In this document: positions 1-9,108 of the stretch, piece by piece | Numbering within the stretch: position 1 is the stretch's first letter | Layout of the letters: each line of letters opens with the position of its first letter | Assembly: GCA_966250375.1 (NCBI GenBank) | Contig: CBINHE010000020.1 | Span: 1-50,908 of the forward strand | DNA length: 50,908 nucleotides | Origin: CAMLDH01 sp966250375 | Lineage (GTDB): Bacteria; Pseudomonadota; Gammaproteobacteria; Burkholderiales; Burkholderiaceae_D | Reading direction: 5' to 3' | The notes under the pieces: generated by a model | What the model saw: only the letters and a program-made list of their open reading frames with translations | The model's database searches: none | What the model was told of the DNA's origin: nothing | Translations under genes and position numbers: made by a program

Positions 1-6
1 GCATTT

Positions 7-113
7 TTTGTAGGAGCGGGCGTGGCCCGCGATAGCTTGCATGTGCTACCACCTATCGCGGGCAAGGCCCGCTCCTACAAATTCACCGTTTTTTTTGCGT
101 GACTACTTAAATC
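7..113. repeat. Palindromic dispersed repeat, family R1, copy 1
   Basis: An imperfect palindrome runs from 7 to 81. Its outer arms read TTTGTAGGAGCGGGC and the reverse complement, and its inner arms read CCCGCGATAG and CTATCGCGGG. The similarity to a second copy at 21821-22010 continues past the palindrome through CACCGTT and a GTGACTACTTAA-type flank, to about 113. The element lies upstream of the Mut7-C gene. It resembles REP-type elements, and no coding content is visible. Confidence 0.75.
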
Positions 114-187
114 AAGCAGGAATCAAGTTGATGCGCATGGCCGGCGATACGCTTTGCATCAGGGATAGTATTTCCGAAAGATGAAAG

Positions 188-988
188 ATGACCGTGGCAA
201 TCGCAGAATTTCGCTTTTACGCCGAGCTCAATCGGTTCATCGCACGAGCCTGTCGGCAGCGTGCGTTCACTCAGCGCTATGCGCACGACGCGACGGTCAA
301 ACATATGATCGAGGCGCTCGGTGTGCCGCATACCGAGGTTGAGCTGATTCTGGTCAACGGCGCGCCCGCCGATTTTTCGCATCGCATGCAAGACGGAGAT
401 CGCGTCAGCATATTTCCACACTTTCATGCATGGGACATTTCACCTCTGGCGAACTTGCACCCGCCGCTCCCGCAAGCAATCCGGTTCATCGCCGATGCCC
501 ATCTGGGACGGCTTGCGAAAAGCCTGCGCATGCTCGGCTTCGATGTGCTGTACCGTAACAGCTACCACGATAACGACGTGGTTCGGATCGCGCGGGACGA
601 TGAACGCATCGTGCTGACGCGTGACCGGGATTTACTGATACGCAAGGAGCTGGCACGCGGCTGTTATTTGTATTCAACAGTATGCGACGAGCAGGTGTGC
701 GAGGTTCTTGCGCGCTTCAACCTGATCGCCGCGGTGCATCCCTTCAGTCGCTGTCTTGCCTGTAACGGACTGTTGCGTCCAATCGATAGAGCCGTGGCGG
801 ACGATCGCGTGCCGCTCAAAAGCGGACGGCATTACGAGCGCTTTTTCGAATGTGAATCCTGCCACCGGGTATTTTGGGAGGGATCGCATGTGGCACGCAT
901 GCGCAATCGTATTGCACGCGTGTTGCAGCAATGTGGCGAAGGTTTGGACCCGTTGCCTGCGGAGATGTTACTTCGGAACATTCGATAA
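188..988 (+). CDS. Mut7-C RNase domain protein with N-terminal ubiquitin-like domain
   Basis: The 266-residue protein has three parts. Residues 1-80 look like the ubiquitin/ThiS-like Ub-Mut7-C domain (ending with DGDRVSIFPHFH). Residues 98-180 form the Mut7-C PIN-like RNase domain, with the motif IADAHLGRLAKSLRMLG at 101-117 and acidic residues in VLTRDRDLL near 142-150. A zinc ribbon follows, with Cys189/Cys192 and Cys222/Cys225. The family is thought to be an RNA nuclease, and its substrate is not known to me. It is a cytosolic protein with no signal peptide. The ATG follows AAAGATGAAAG, so the ribosome site is weak. The next gene starts 88 bases downstream on the same strand, so co-transcription is possible. 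Confidence 0.8.
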   Translation: MTVAIAEFRFYAELNRFIARACRQRAFTQRYAHDATVKHMIEALGVPHTEVELILVNGAPADFSHRMQDGDRVSIFPHFHAWDISPLANLHPPLPQAIRFIADAHLGRLAKSLRMLGFDVLYRNSYHDNDVVRIARDDERIVLTRDRDLLIRKELARGCYLYSTVCDEQVCEVLARFNLIAAVHPFSRCLACNGLLRPIDRAVADDRVPLKSGRHYERFFECESCHRVFWEGSHVARMRNRIARVLQQCGEGLDPLPAEMLLRNIR

Positions 989-1076
989 GGGGCTTGCCGT
1001 TGATAGCGCTCAAGGCACGCGCTTTCCTGCTGGGCTAACGTGTTTTTACCATCAAAAACAGGTTGATTCGCCCAAC

Positions 1077-2210
1077 GTGCATATTGTAGATATCACCATG
1101 TTTTATGCAGCCGAAGGCGGCGGCGTTCGAACTTACCTGACTGCAAAAGCGGATTGGCTGGCGCAACGCATACGCCTTCAACATACCATTGTCGCTCCCG
1201 GCCAGGAAAAAAATCACGGGACCGGATTCGTGGGCGTGCCGAGCATATCGGTTCCTCGCACCAACGGCTACCGGATGCCGCTCTATGCCGGCATGGCGGC
1301 GCGCGCATTACGGCGCTTGCAGCCGGATGTGATCGAGGTGGGCGACCCTTACCAAGTTGCGTGGGCCGCGTTGCGGGTCAAGCGTGAGCTCAATGTGCCG
1401 GTCGTGGCGTTTTATCATTCCGATTTGCAGCAAGTGATCGGACATCGCTTCGGCGCGCTCGCTGCTCGCGCGGCGGCAAAGTATGCATCGACTCTCTATC
1501 GGCAATTCGATATGGTGTTGGCGCCAAGTCAGGTCATGATGCAGCGCCTGCGGGAATTGGGCCTGGAGCGGGTACGCCATCAGCCGCTGGGCGTGGATAC
1601 CTCGATCTTCACGCCGCAGCGGCGCGAAGCGGGTTTTCGCGCACGTCTGGGTTTGCCGGAAGAGACGCGTTTGCTGGTGTATGCAGGGCGCTTTGCGCGC
1701 GAGAAAAAACTGCCGTTGCTGCTGGAAGCGGTGCATCGTCTGGGCCATCCCTACATGTTGCTGATGGTCGGCAGCGGCATGCACGTGCCGGCATCGCCCC
1801 GACTCATTCAGTTACCGTTTCAACGAAATCCCGAGGCGCTGGCCAGTATCCTCGCCAGTTGCGATTTGCTGGTGCATCCGGGGGATCAGGAAACGTTCGG
1901 ACTGGTGGTGTTGGAGGCGATGGCATGCGGTATTCCGGTGGTTGGCATGGCGGCCGGTGGCGTAGCCGAACTGGTCGATAGCGATACCGGACTGCTGGTC
2001 ACGCCGGGGAATGCCAAGTTGCTGGCCGACGCCATCCATGATGTGTTTGAAAGCGATCGTGCGCTTCTGGGCGCCAATGCCCGGCGCAAGGTTCTTGAAA
2101 AATACGACTGGCGTCTGATCATTCCGCAACTGATCGCGCAGTACGCAAGCCTTTTCGCTTCGCGCCAACGCGCGGAACTCGAGGCAGGACTTTTGTATGC
2201 AACCAAATGA
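1077..2210 (+). CDS. Family GT4 glycosyltransferase
   Basis: The reading frame is open from far upstream, but the family-like beginning (HIVDITMFY, then a GGGVRTYL motif) points to the GTG at 1077, giving 377 residues. The C-terminal half has the GT-B/GT4 signature: a glycine-rich donor-site segment (LVYAGRFAREKKL) and the EX7E motif in HPGDQETFGLVVLEAMACG. It should transfer a nucleotide-activated sugar to a lipid or glycan acceptor. The acceptor cannot be read from sequence. The gene overlaps the DUF2334 deacetylase-like gene by 14 bases, so the two are probably translated together and act in one cell-envelope pathway. Confidence 0.85.
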   Translation: MHIVDITMFYAAEGGGVRTYLTAKADWLAQRIRLQHTIVAPGQEKNHGTGFVGVPSISVPRTNGYRMPLYAGMAARALRRLQPDVIEVGDPYQVAWAALRVKRELNVPVVAFYHSDLQQVIGHRFGALAARAAAKYASTLYRQFDMVLAPSQVMMQRLRELGLERVRHQPLGVDTSIFTPQRREAGFRARLGLPEETRLLVYAGRFAREKKLPLLLEAVHRLGHPYMLLMVGSGMHVPASPRLIQLPFQRNPEALASILASCDLLVHPGDQETFGLVVLEAMACGIPVVGMAAGGVAELVDSDTGLLVTPGNAKLLADAIHDVFESDRALLGANARRKVLEKYDWRLIIPQLIAQYASLFASRQRAELEAGLLYATK

Positions 2211-2973
2211 AAATTCATCGCCCGCAAGCGGCTTGGTCCCGATCCGCGCCTTGTGTGTGTCGGTGCATGACGTGGCACCGCATACCTGGACATTGTGCGA
2301 GCGCCTGTTGCAGGCGATTGCCGCGGTTGCCGATATCCCGCTTACCTTGCTGGTAGTGCCGGCGTACCATCGATTCCCGGTTGCCGATCCGCTCGGTTAT
2401 GACCGCTTTCTGGCACAACGGCTCGAGCACGGCGACGAGCTTGCGCTGCATGGATACACGCATCTGGACGATGGACCCACGCCATCCACTCTGCGCGAGT
2501 TTTTCCAGCGGCGCGTCTTCACCTTGAATGAAGGCGAGTTTTCCGCCATCAGCGCCAGTGCGGCCCGGCAGCATCTGGAATCGGGATTGGAATGGTTCGA
2601 CAGGCGTCAGTGGCCGGTGCAAGGATTCGTGGCCCCGGCATGGTTGCTCGGCGATGGCGCATGGCAAGCCCTGCATGATTTTCCATTCACCTATACGACC
2701 ACGTTGTCGCGCTTTTATCTATTACCGCAAAGGCAGGCCTTGCTCGCGCCCAGCCTGTTTTACAGTGCGCGCAATGCATGGGGTCGGTGGTTGTCACGTC
2801 GAGGTAATTCCGGTTTTGCCAGCGCATTCGATTATTTGCCGTTGGTGCGTCTCGGCCTGCATCCGAACGACGCACGCTATCCGCAGTTGATCACGCATTG
2901 CCAACGTTTGATTGAAAATCTGCTGGCAACGCGAGAGCCCATGACCAAAGCTGCATTTGCAAAAAAATGGTGA
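2197..2973 (+). CDS. DUF2334 polysaccharide-deacetylase-like protein
   Basis: A 258-residue protein related to the carbohydrate esterase 4 / NodB superfamily. The metal-site pattern is visible: SVHDVAP near residues 22-27 (His24, Asp25), the HxxxH motif LHGYTH (His85, His89), and GFVAPAWLLG near 143-152, which matches the arginine/tryptophan loop of the fold. The expected chemistry is removal of an acyl group from an amino sugar or a related hydrolysis. No signal peptide is seen, so it probably acts in the cytosol on the glycosyltransferase product. It overlaps the upstream glycosyltransferase and ends directly against the convergent serC remnant (stop codons abut at 2973/2974). Confidence 0.75.
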   Translation: MQPNENSSPASGLVPIRALCVSVHDVAPHTWTLCERLLQAIAAVADIPLTLLVVPAYHRFPVADPLGYDRFLAQRLEHGDELALHGYTHLDDGPTPSTLREFFQRRVFTLNEGEFSAISASAARQHLESGLEWFDRRQWPVQGFVAPAWLLGDGAWQALHDFPFTYTTTLSRFYLLPQRQALLAPSLFYSARNAWGRWLSRRGNSGFASAFDYLPLVRLGLHPNDARYPQLITHCQRLIENLLATREPMTKAAFAKKW

Positions 2974-3710
2974 TCATTGATAAAAGTGCAGGTCCGCCAT
3001 AGCACCTTGCTTTTTGGATGGCTGATGATTCAGCGCGAACGAATCCATAAATTCACAGAGACGTTCGACTGCCTTGAGTTCCACGCCGTTATATAGGGAA
3101 GCGCGCAATCCTCCGACTGTAGGATGGTTCGTCAAGCCGACCATGTGTGCTCTCTGTTTTCGATGTCGATACGTCGAGAGAAAAAATTCGATGACATGTC
3201 CGCGATGAGCGGCACAGAACCTGTGTCCGGTGGATTGACGAACTCGGTCCCTTCGCTGGTGTTGTTCAACGTGACATGAACATAAGCCGCGCGGCAGTCA
3301 AGATCGAGTTCCTTGTCATCGGTGGTCGCCGAAAAACCGTTCCTCTCGGAAGAGCCGGCCACGCGCGCATTCCCGATGACTCCTGCTTCATCGTAGGCGA
3401 GGCGGCTGAAAAGACCGGTTAATAGATAGTCGGCACTTGCGCCGGCCGGCAAGAAGTTCATCGGTACCATCGCGAACTGTTGGCTGGCGCTGCCTTGCAG
3501 TAGAAGCACACGGTGCGTTTCAGGAATGCCGTATAAATTCTGTAATAGTGCAACGGTCCTTTCGTGAAGCGCCAGATAATGTGGAGAACGAAAACTCGTT
3601 TCCAAAATCGAAATACCCGTCCCTTCAAAGTCAAGCAGGTCTCTTTGTGTTTTCTCAAGAACCGCGAGGGGAATGGCTGCAGGACCGCCGTTGAAATTAT
3701 AGGTGGGCAT
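2974..3710 (-). pseudogene. serC: serC (phosphoserine aminotransferase) pseudogene with internal deletion
   Basis: The start at 3710 reads MPTYNFNGGPAAIPLAVLE, a typical SerC N terminus. SerC-like sequence (LQGSASQQFAMVPMNFL, then IADMSSNFFSRRIDI) continues for about 185 residues. Near 3145-3165 the frame breaks. The adjacent frame then reads AHMVGLTNHPTVGGLRASLY and runs to a stop at 2974, which is the SerC C terminus. About 115-120 residues are therefore missing, including the region of the PLP-binding lysine (the YAGAQKN-type motif). An active enzyme cannot be made, so serine synthesis must rely on another serC. The decay borders a stretch of unidentified broken sequence at 3711-4130. Confidence 0.85.
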
Positions 3711-4130
3711 GAGGGGATTTAGCCGACGGCGGCCGCAGATACGAGACGCGGCCGCTTGCCGATACTGCCGGCTCATCAGCTTATCTTCGACTTCAAGCGG
3801 GAACGTCGTAAATTCTCCCTTCATTGTCCCGATTTCCCATCCTTCCTGATGGTAGGACATATGGCCCTTGAAGGTCAGGCATGAATGGCCGCAAACAATC
3901 TTCGATTCCGGCACCAATCTTGGCCCGCTGCTCCTCAAGGGCGTTGATCGTCAGTTTTGTCCGACAGAACGCCTGTGCGCGGCGATCGACGACACGCGTC
4001 ATCCGGCTTGCATCACCCACACGCTGCACGACCTGCTCAGGCAACGCATTTGGCCAGCCGGAGAACTGGATCAAACACCTGAAATCCAATTTGGCGTCGG
4101 ACCGGACTAGGGAATTGTTGCCCAGGACAT
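3711..4130 (-). other. Unidentified, probably decayed coding remnant
   Basis: Minus-strand frames here hold protein-like but unanchored sequence. One of about 98 codons (4089 down to 3793) contains SGWPNALPEQVVQRVGDASR. Another frame that runs into the serC remnant contains GEFTTFPLEVEDKLMSRQYR. Neither has a convincing start site, and I do not recognise the family. Lying against a broken serC, the region reads like the edge of a deletion or an old insertion. It could also be a genuine small gene with frame errors. Confidence 0.3.
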
Positions 4131-4261
4131 CGTGTCTCGCTCTCCTGAATAGGGCGCATATTTAAAACGAAATAAAGTTCTGCCGACACCCTATTCGATT
4201 GCAGGGATATTCGATTTCAATTTGCTGTCAAATGTGGATCATTTAGCAAGAGGAAAATATC

Positions 4262-6184
4262 ATGAGCAAAATCATCGGTATCGATTTGGGCACGACCAAT
4301 TCCTGTGTTGCCATCATGGAAGGCGGCCAGCCCAAGGTAATTGAAAACTCGGAAGGCGCACGCACGACGCCGTCGGTTGTCGCATATCAGGAAGATGGCG
4401 AGATCCTGGTCGGTGCCCCAGCCAAGCGGCAGGCAGTAACCAATTCAAAAAATACGATATATGCGGTCAAGCGGTTGATCGGCCGCAAGTTCGATGAGAA
4501 GGAGGTGCAGAAAGACATCAAGCTGATGCCTTACAACATCGTGCGAGCTGACAATGGCGACGCGTGGATTGAAGTGCGCGGCAAAAAATTGGCGCCGCCG
4601 CAAATCTCCGCCGAAGTGCTGCGCAAGATGAAAAAGACCGCCGAAGATTACCTCGGCGAAGAAGTGACCGATGCCGTCATCACGGTGCCGGCTTATTTCA
4701 ATGACGCGCAGCGCCAGGCGACCAAGGATGCCGGACGCATTGCCGGCCTTGATGTGAAGCGCATCATCAATGAGCCGACTGCTGCCGCGCTGGCGTTCGG
4801 TCTGGACAAGACCGGCAAGGGCGACCGCAAGATCGCGGTGTATGACCTGGGCGGCGGCACCTTCGATATCTCGATCATTGAAATCGCTGATGTCCAGGGC
4901 GAAAAACAATTTGAAGTGCTGTCGACCAATGGCGACACCTTTCTGGGCGGCGAAGACTTCGACCAGCGCCTCATCAATTACATCATCGATGAATTCAAGA
5001 AAATCAACGGCATTGATCTCGGTAAAGACCCGATTGCGCTGCAGCGGATCAAGAGTGCCGCCGAGCGCGCCAAGATCGAATTGTCTTCGACACAGCAGAC
5101 CGAAATCAACGAGCCTTACATCGCAATGGTGAGTGGCGCTCCGGCGCACATGAACATGAAAATCACTCGCGCCAAACTGGAGTCGCTGGTGGATGATCTG
5201 ATCGAAAAAACCATCGAGCCATGTCGTATCGCGATCAAGGATGCAGGCGTCAGCGTCTCCGACATCAACGACATCATCCTGGTTGGCGGCATGACGCGCA
5301 TGCCGAAGGTGCAAGAGAAGGTCAAAGAATTTTTCGGAAAAGAGCCGCGCAAGGATGTCAATCCGGATGAGGCGGTGGCGGTCGGTGCTGCCGTGCAAGG
5401 GGCGGTGTTGTCGGGCGAGCGCAAGGATGTGCTGCTGCTGGACGTGACGCCATTGTCGCTCGGGATCGAAACGCTGGGCGGCGTGATGACGAAGATGATC
5501 CAGAAAAACACCACGATTCCAACCAAGTTCAGCCAGGTATTTTCGACAGCGGACGACAATCAGCCGGCAGTAACGGTCAAGGTGTACCAGGGCGAACGCG
5601 AGATGGCCGGCGGGAACAAGTTGCTGGGCGAATTCAATCTGGAAGGCATCCCGCCGGCGCCGCGCGGCATGCCGCAGATCGATGTGACATTCGACATCGA
5701 TGCTAACGGCATTCTCCATGTCGGCGCGAAAGACAAGGCAACCGGCAAGGAAAACAAGATCACCATCAAAGCCAACTCCGGTCTGACCGAAGCTGAAATT
5801 CGCAGGATGGAGCAGGATGCGGAACTGCATGCGGCCGATGACATCCGCTTGAAGGAATTGACCGAAGCCCGTAATCACGGCGACGCACTGGTGCATTCAA
5901 TCAAGAAATCCATGGCCGAATACGGAGACAAGCTGGATGCGGGTGAAAAAGACCGGATAGCAGCGGCGATGGCCGATTTGGAACAAGCCCTGAAGGGAAA
6001 CGACAAGAGCGAGATCGATACAAAGGTCACCGCCTTGTCGACGGCCGCGCAAAAACTGGGCGAGAAAATGGCTGGAGATAGCCAGGCGCAGCAAGCGGCC
6101 AGCAATGCGGCGGCAGGCGCACAAGCGCAGGAGGGCACGGACGAAGTGGTTGATGCGGAATTCAAGGAGGTCAAGCACAAATAG
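4262..6184 (+). CDS. dnaK: Chaperone DnaK (Hsp70)
   Basis: A 640-residue, full-length Hsp70. The N-terminal ATPase domain shows IGIDLGTTNSCVAIMEG (4-20), the phosphate loop VYDLGGGTFDIS, and ILVGGMTRMPKVQ. The substrate-binding domain includes DVTPLSLGIETLGGVM. The lid ends in the usual acidic tail (DEVVDAEFKEVK). It refolds and holds proteins in an ATP cycle with DnaJ and GrpE. The ATG has a good ribosome site (AGAGGAAA). Neither grpE, hrcA nor dnaJ is adjacent: upstream is decayed sequence and downstream is smpB. This is either a second dnaK or a copy split from the usual operon. No obvious heat-shock sigma promoter was found by eye. Confidence 0.96.
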   Translation: MSKIIGIDLGTTNSCVAIMEGGQPKVIENSEGARTTPSVVAYQEDGEILVGAPAKRQAVTNSKNTIYAVKRLIGRKFDEKEVQKDIKLMPYNIVRADNGDAWIEVRGKKLAPPQISAEVLRKMKKTAEDYLGEEVTDAVITVPAYFNDAQRQATKDAGRIAGLDVKRIINEPTAAALAFGLDKTGKGDRKIAVYDLGGGTFDISIIEIADVQGEKQFEVLSTNGDTFLGGEDFDQRLINYIIDEFKKINGIDLGKDPIALQRIKSAAERAKIELSSTQQTEINEPYIAMVSGAPAHMNMKITRAKLESLVDDLIEKTIEPCRIAIKDAGVSVSDINDIILVGGMTRMPKVQEKVKEFFGKEPRKDVNPDEAVAVGAAVQGAVLSGERKDVLLLDVTPLSLGIETLGGVMTKMIQKNTTIPTKFSQVFSTADDNQPAVTVKVYQGEREMAGGNKLLGEFNLEGIPPAPRGMPQIDVTFDIDANGILHVGAKDKATGKENKITIKANSGLTEAEIRRMEQDAELHAADDIRLKELTEARNHGDALVHSIKKSMAEYGDKLDAGEKDRIAAAMADLEQALKGNDKSEIDTKVTALSTAAQKLGEKMAGDSQAQQAASNAAAGAQAQEGTDEVVDAEFKEVKHK

Positions 6185-6264
6185 GAATTTGCGGTTGACT
6201 CTGTTACTTTACGGGCTTCCGGATGCAGCATGCCGGATTTCGTTATAACTCAGTCAAAACCGCC

Positions 6265-6714
6265 ATGACCATCGTAGACAACAAGAAGGCCTATCACGAT
6301 TATTTCATTGAAGACCGCTTCGAAGCCGGCATCATGCTGCACGGTTGGGAAGTCAAGGCGATTCGCGGCGGTCGTGTTCAGCTAAAAGAAGCGTATGTGA
6401 TCGCTCGCAACGGCGAAATTTTTCTATTCGGTGCGCATATCAGTGCGCTTCAGAGTGCTTCGTCGCATGTTCATCCGGAGGCGACGCGCACCAGAAAATT
6501 ATTGCTTCATGCAGCCGAAATCAGCAAATTGATCGGCAAGGTAGAGCAAGCCGGCTTCACGATGGTGCCGATCAATTTGCACTATGTTCGCGGCTACGTG
6601 AAGTGCGAAATCGGCTTGGCAAAAGGAAAAAAGCAATACGACAAGCGCAATGCGGAAAAAGACCGCGATTGGCAGCGGGAGCAGCAAAAAATCATGAAGA
6701 TTCACCGCCGCTAA
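6265..6714 (+). CDS. smpB: SsrA-binding protein SmpB
   Basis: 149 residues, the usual SmpB length. The protein binds tmRNA and delivers it to stalled ribosomes for trans-translation. Visible family motifs are AYHDYFIEDRFEAGI near 9-23, LHGWEVKAIRGG, the KxxLH-type central segment ARTRKLLLHAAEI, and the basic tail KQYDKRNAEKDRDWQRE ending in KIHRR, which folds in the decoding site. The ATG at 6265 is preferred over the in-frame ATG at 6223 because MTIVDNKKAYHDY is the family start. It lies 80 bases after dnaK on the same strand and may be co-transcribed with it. Confidence 0.95.
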   Translation: MTIVDNKKAYHDYFIEDRFEAGIMLHGWEVKAIRGGRVQLKEAYVIARNGEIFLFGAHISALQSASSHVHPEATRTRKLLLHAAEISKLIGKVEQAGFTMVPINLHYVRGYVKCEIGLAKGKKQYDKRNAEKDRDWQREQQKIMKIHRR

Positions 6715-6759
6715 CGATTTGATCCAACACCGTAACGTTGCAGGATGGAGATAGTCCCC

Positions 6760-7050
6760 TTATTCGCGCCTGCGTACTGGGTGCGTCGGATGCGTAGACG
6801 CCCGCCCATGATGCAGCCATCGCCGGATTTTATTGACGCCGAGCGACAAAATTACGCCAACGATCATCACGACGACGATCACGCCTATCACTGCGGCAAA
6901 GAACGCCACCGCCAAGCCTGCAAGCACTGCTACACCCCCCAACTTCCATCGCCACCAGCGCCCGAGCAATTTTTTCATCAATTGGCGCAGCGATGGTCGG
7001 GTATTGGGCGAGGGCGCATCAACAACTTCCCAATCGGTTTTTTCGGTCAT
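6760..7050 (-). CDS. Small hypothetical membrane protein
   Basis: 96 residues from an ATG at 7050 with a good ribosome site (AGGAGTTAGAA). A soluble N terminus (MTEKTDWEVVDAP) is followed by a basic segment (KKLLGRWWRWK) and one or two membrane helices (about residues 37-70, rich in A, V, I, G). The C terminus is short and basic. This layout suggests an inner-membrane protein with cytosolic ends. I do not recognise a characterised family. The gene converges with smpB. Confidence 0.65.
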   Translation of the reverse strand: MTEKTDWEVVDAPSPNTRPSLRQLMKKLLGRWWRWKLGGVAVLAGLAVAFFAAVIGVIVVVMIVGVILSLGVNKIRRWLHHGRASTHPTHPVRRRE

Positions 7051-7164
7051 TTCTAACTCCTGGCGGAAAAAGGGATTTATCAAAGATCGAATATTAAAGA
7101 AATCCGTGGTTAGGAAAAAGCGAACAAAACAAGATGATTTTCGCGATAAAACAGGAAGTTAAAA

Positions 7165-7735
7165 TGCCGTTGCGATCCTGTTGTCGCTGTGCCGCCAGCC
7201 AGGCATGCAACGCATCAGCCGCCGGTCGGCCCTTTTGCTGCCGAATCGCTCTGCACTGACCACTGTTGGTGTCTTGCACCTCACACTCGACCTCATAGAG
7301 CCGCCCGAACAACTTGAGCGCCTCTTCGGCGATCTGGCTCTTGTGATTGGCCCACAGCTCATGGAATTTCCGCCGGGCATGCGCCATGCAGCCGGCCTCC
7401 GTGACGCCCAGCCTGAACAGCGCCTTGTAGCCGCTGTAATCGTCGCAGACCAGCGTGCCGCGCCAGTTGCCTAGGAACTGGCCGGCATGACGGCCGGCAC
7501 GACTTTCTGCAAAGTCGAAGATGACCGCCTTTGCCGGATTGAATGACGTGGTGCAGTAGCTCCACAGATAAGCACGATGGGTCTTGCCGTTGCCGGGCTT
7601 GAGCATGGCCATCGGCGTTTCGTCGGCGTGCAGCACCGGTTGCGCGAGCAGTTCCTCCTTGAGCGCATCGACCAGTGGCTGTAGTTGCACGTCGCATGTT
7701 CCCGCCCATTGCGCTAGCGTGGAGCGCGAGAGGGG
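7165..7735 (-). mobile_element. IS66-family transposase (TnpC) fragment
   Basis: A minus-strand reading frame encodes the central part of an IS66 transposase. It shows RSTLAQWAGTCD, LHADETPMAMLKPGNGKTHR (first catalytic Asp region), LVCDDYSGYKALF (second Asp) and AHARRKFHELW. The C-terminal end of the catalytic domain is lost: after WLAAQRQQDRN the reading runs into unrelated sequence. The N-terminal zinc-finger part is also missing beyond about 7735. No terminal inverted repeats are visible. This is an inactive remnant bordering the effector-like island. The next 275 bases up to the protease gene show no gene. Confidence 0.85.
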
Positions 7736-8011
7736 AGGTTTTTATATTGAAGACAGAAGATGTTTTGCCGCACATGCGGCGCAATACATTGCGCCCTACA
7801 ACTTCTGCCCACGCTGCAGGCGGTACAACCTACCCGCTGCTTGCGAGTCTTGCCGGTCTGGGTACGCATATGCCTATTACGTCACTCAACGAATTGAAGC
7901 GCCTGTCATCGTCCATTTTCGCTGAATGCAGTGCCCTTTATCGGCTTCACTTATCCGCCCAGTGTAAGAAAGAAGCAGGCGCGAATTGCGCCCACACTCG
8001 TCCATTTGCCG

Positions 8012-9108
8012 TCAATGCGGCAGAGTCAGAAATATCGCATCCACTCCTTTTTCACCATAGAACAGCTTGTCATGCTGTTTAATGACGTTCACCGTTCCAT
8101 GGAAAGGGTCTCGGATAAGGAAATGATATTTTCCTTTCTCTGTGCGGATATCGTCTAGGATGCGTACATGTCCGCCGGGATCTACCATGCAAGGTCCATG
8201 TTGACGAAGTAATTCTTGCAGTTTTTGATTTCTTTGGTTCCCAGCTTGAAATTGGCCACGAGCGGTTCGATACCCGCATTCCTCTTCAGACTTGGCACAT
8301 ACTTATCGGGATCGCGTCCTTCAGTTATACCAGTGCCATATCCGAACTTCTTCAGGAGGTCCTGTGGCGATATCAATTTTTTATCAAGCAGCATCATCGC
8401 TTCGCAAGCATGTGTGCAAGCCATAAAGCTTGGCTGAGGTACCATTGTGCGCCCGTTATCCAGTTGGTAAACCTCCCACCCCTTCTCCGAATAAGCAGGA
8501 GTTTGAGATTTGCCGCGTACCTGGAATGCCCCCTTCCCCGTACTTTCATCAAATTGATACCCGGCGGTCTGTTCGACAATGAATCGTTTCTCGCTGTCAC
8601 AGATTTGGCCGTTTTTAATCTGTGATTCGAAGTTGTCGTCGTTCACGCTGACAAATCCCGGGAAACGTCTGATCTCTCCATCTGAGCATTTGACAAATGA
8701 ATGCATCACATTGATTTCGAAGATGCGTGCCTGCTCATCTATAGGCGCATGTAAATCAATTTTTTTCCCATTTATGGTACGCCGTTCCCCAAAAACAGCC
8801 ACTCTGCCCGTGCCCGTTTCTGGCGTTTCGAGTTTCAATACATCGAAAGCTGAGGCTGAATTGGTTTCGGTGCGCGTACCTGAAAAGGAAGACCCTGCAG
8901 TGGACGATTGCACCTGCTGCACCAGCCGGTGCTGTGACGCAGACTGGTGCGCTCTGCTATGGGGCAATGCCAAATTGGCATTGCCCGCCGAGGAATGCAT
9001 TTCTACCCATTCATTGCGATTTGAATTTGCCGCAGTCGGACGAGTAATATTTTCGGTTTTTGGAGCGCGGAAGCAACCGGAAAGGAAGCTTGTGACGTTG
9101 AATTTCAT
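8012..9108 (-). pseudogene. Papain-like cysteine protease, type III effector-like, frameshifted
   Basis: From the ATG at 9108 (AAGG site upstream), residues 1-90 are rich in Ser, Thr, Asn and Gln, as in type III secretion signals. A protease-like domain follows: MVPQPSFMACTHACEAMM with Gln225 and probable nucleophile Cys231. The frame ends early after NYFVNMDLAW (stop near 8187). One base missing in a run of five T on the + strand (8222-8226) explains this. In the shifted frame the protein continues for about 69 residues as LQELLRQHGPCMVDPGGHVR, with the expected His in GGH and Asp in LIRDPFHG, ending at 8012. The repaired protein is about 365 residues. The Gln/Cys/His/Asp pattern resembles the C39/C70 (AvrRpt2-like) peptidases. 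It may be a real pseudogene, slippage at the A5 run, or a sequencing error. Confidence 0.7.

Noticed and set aside
1227..1255. Full match to the hrp box consensus on the minus strand (GGAACC-N16-CCACGAA)
   Set aside because: It lies inside the glycosyltransferase coding region and points away from any minus-strand gene. One chance match in this much sequence is not surprising.
4445..5896. Long open frame (483 codons) antisense to dnaK
   Set aside because: Shadow of the strongly biased dnaK codons; no ribosome site and low-complexity translation.
7675..8082. Plus-strand frame of 135 codons between the IS66 remnant and the protease
   Set aside because: Overlaps the end of the repaired protease frame on the other strand; composition not protein-like and no ribosome site.
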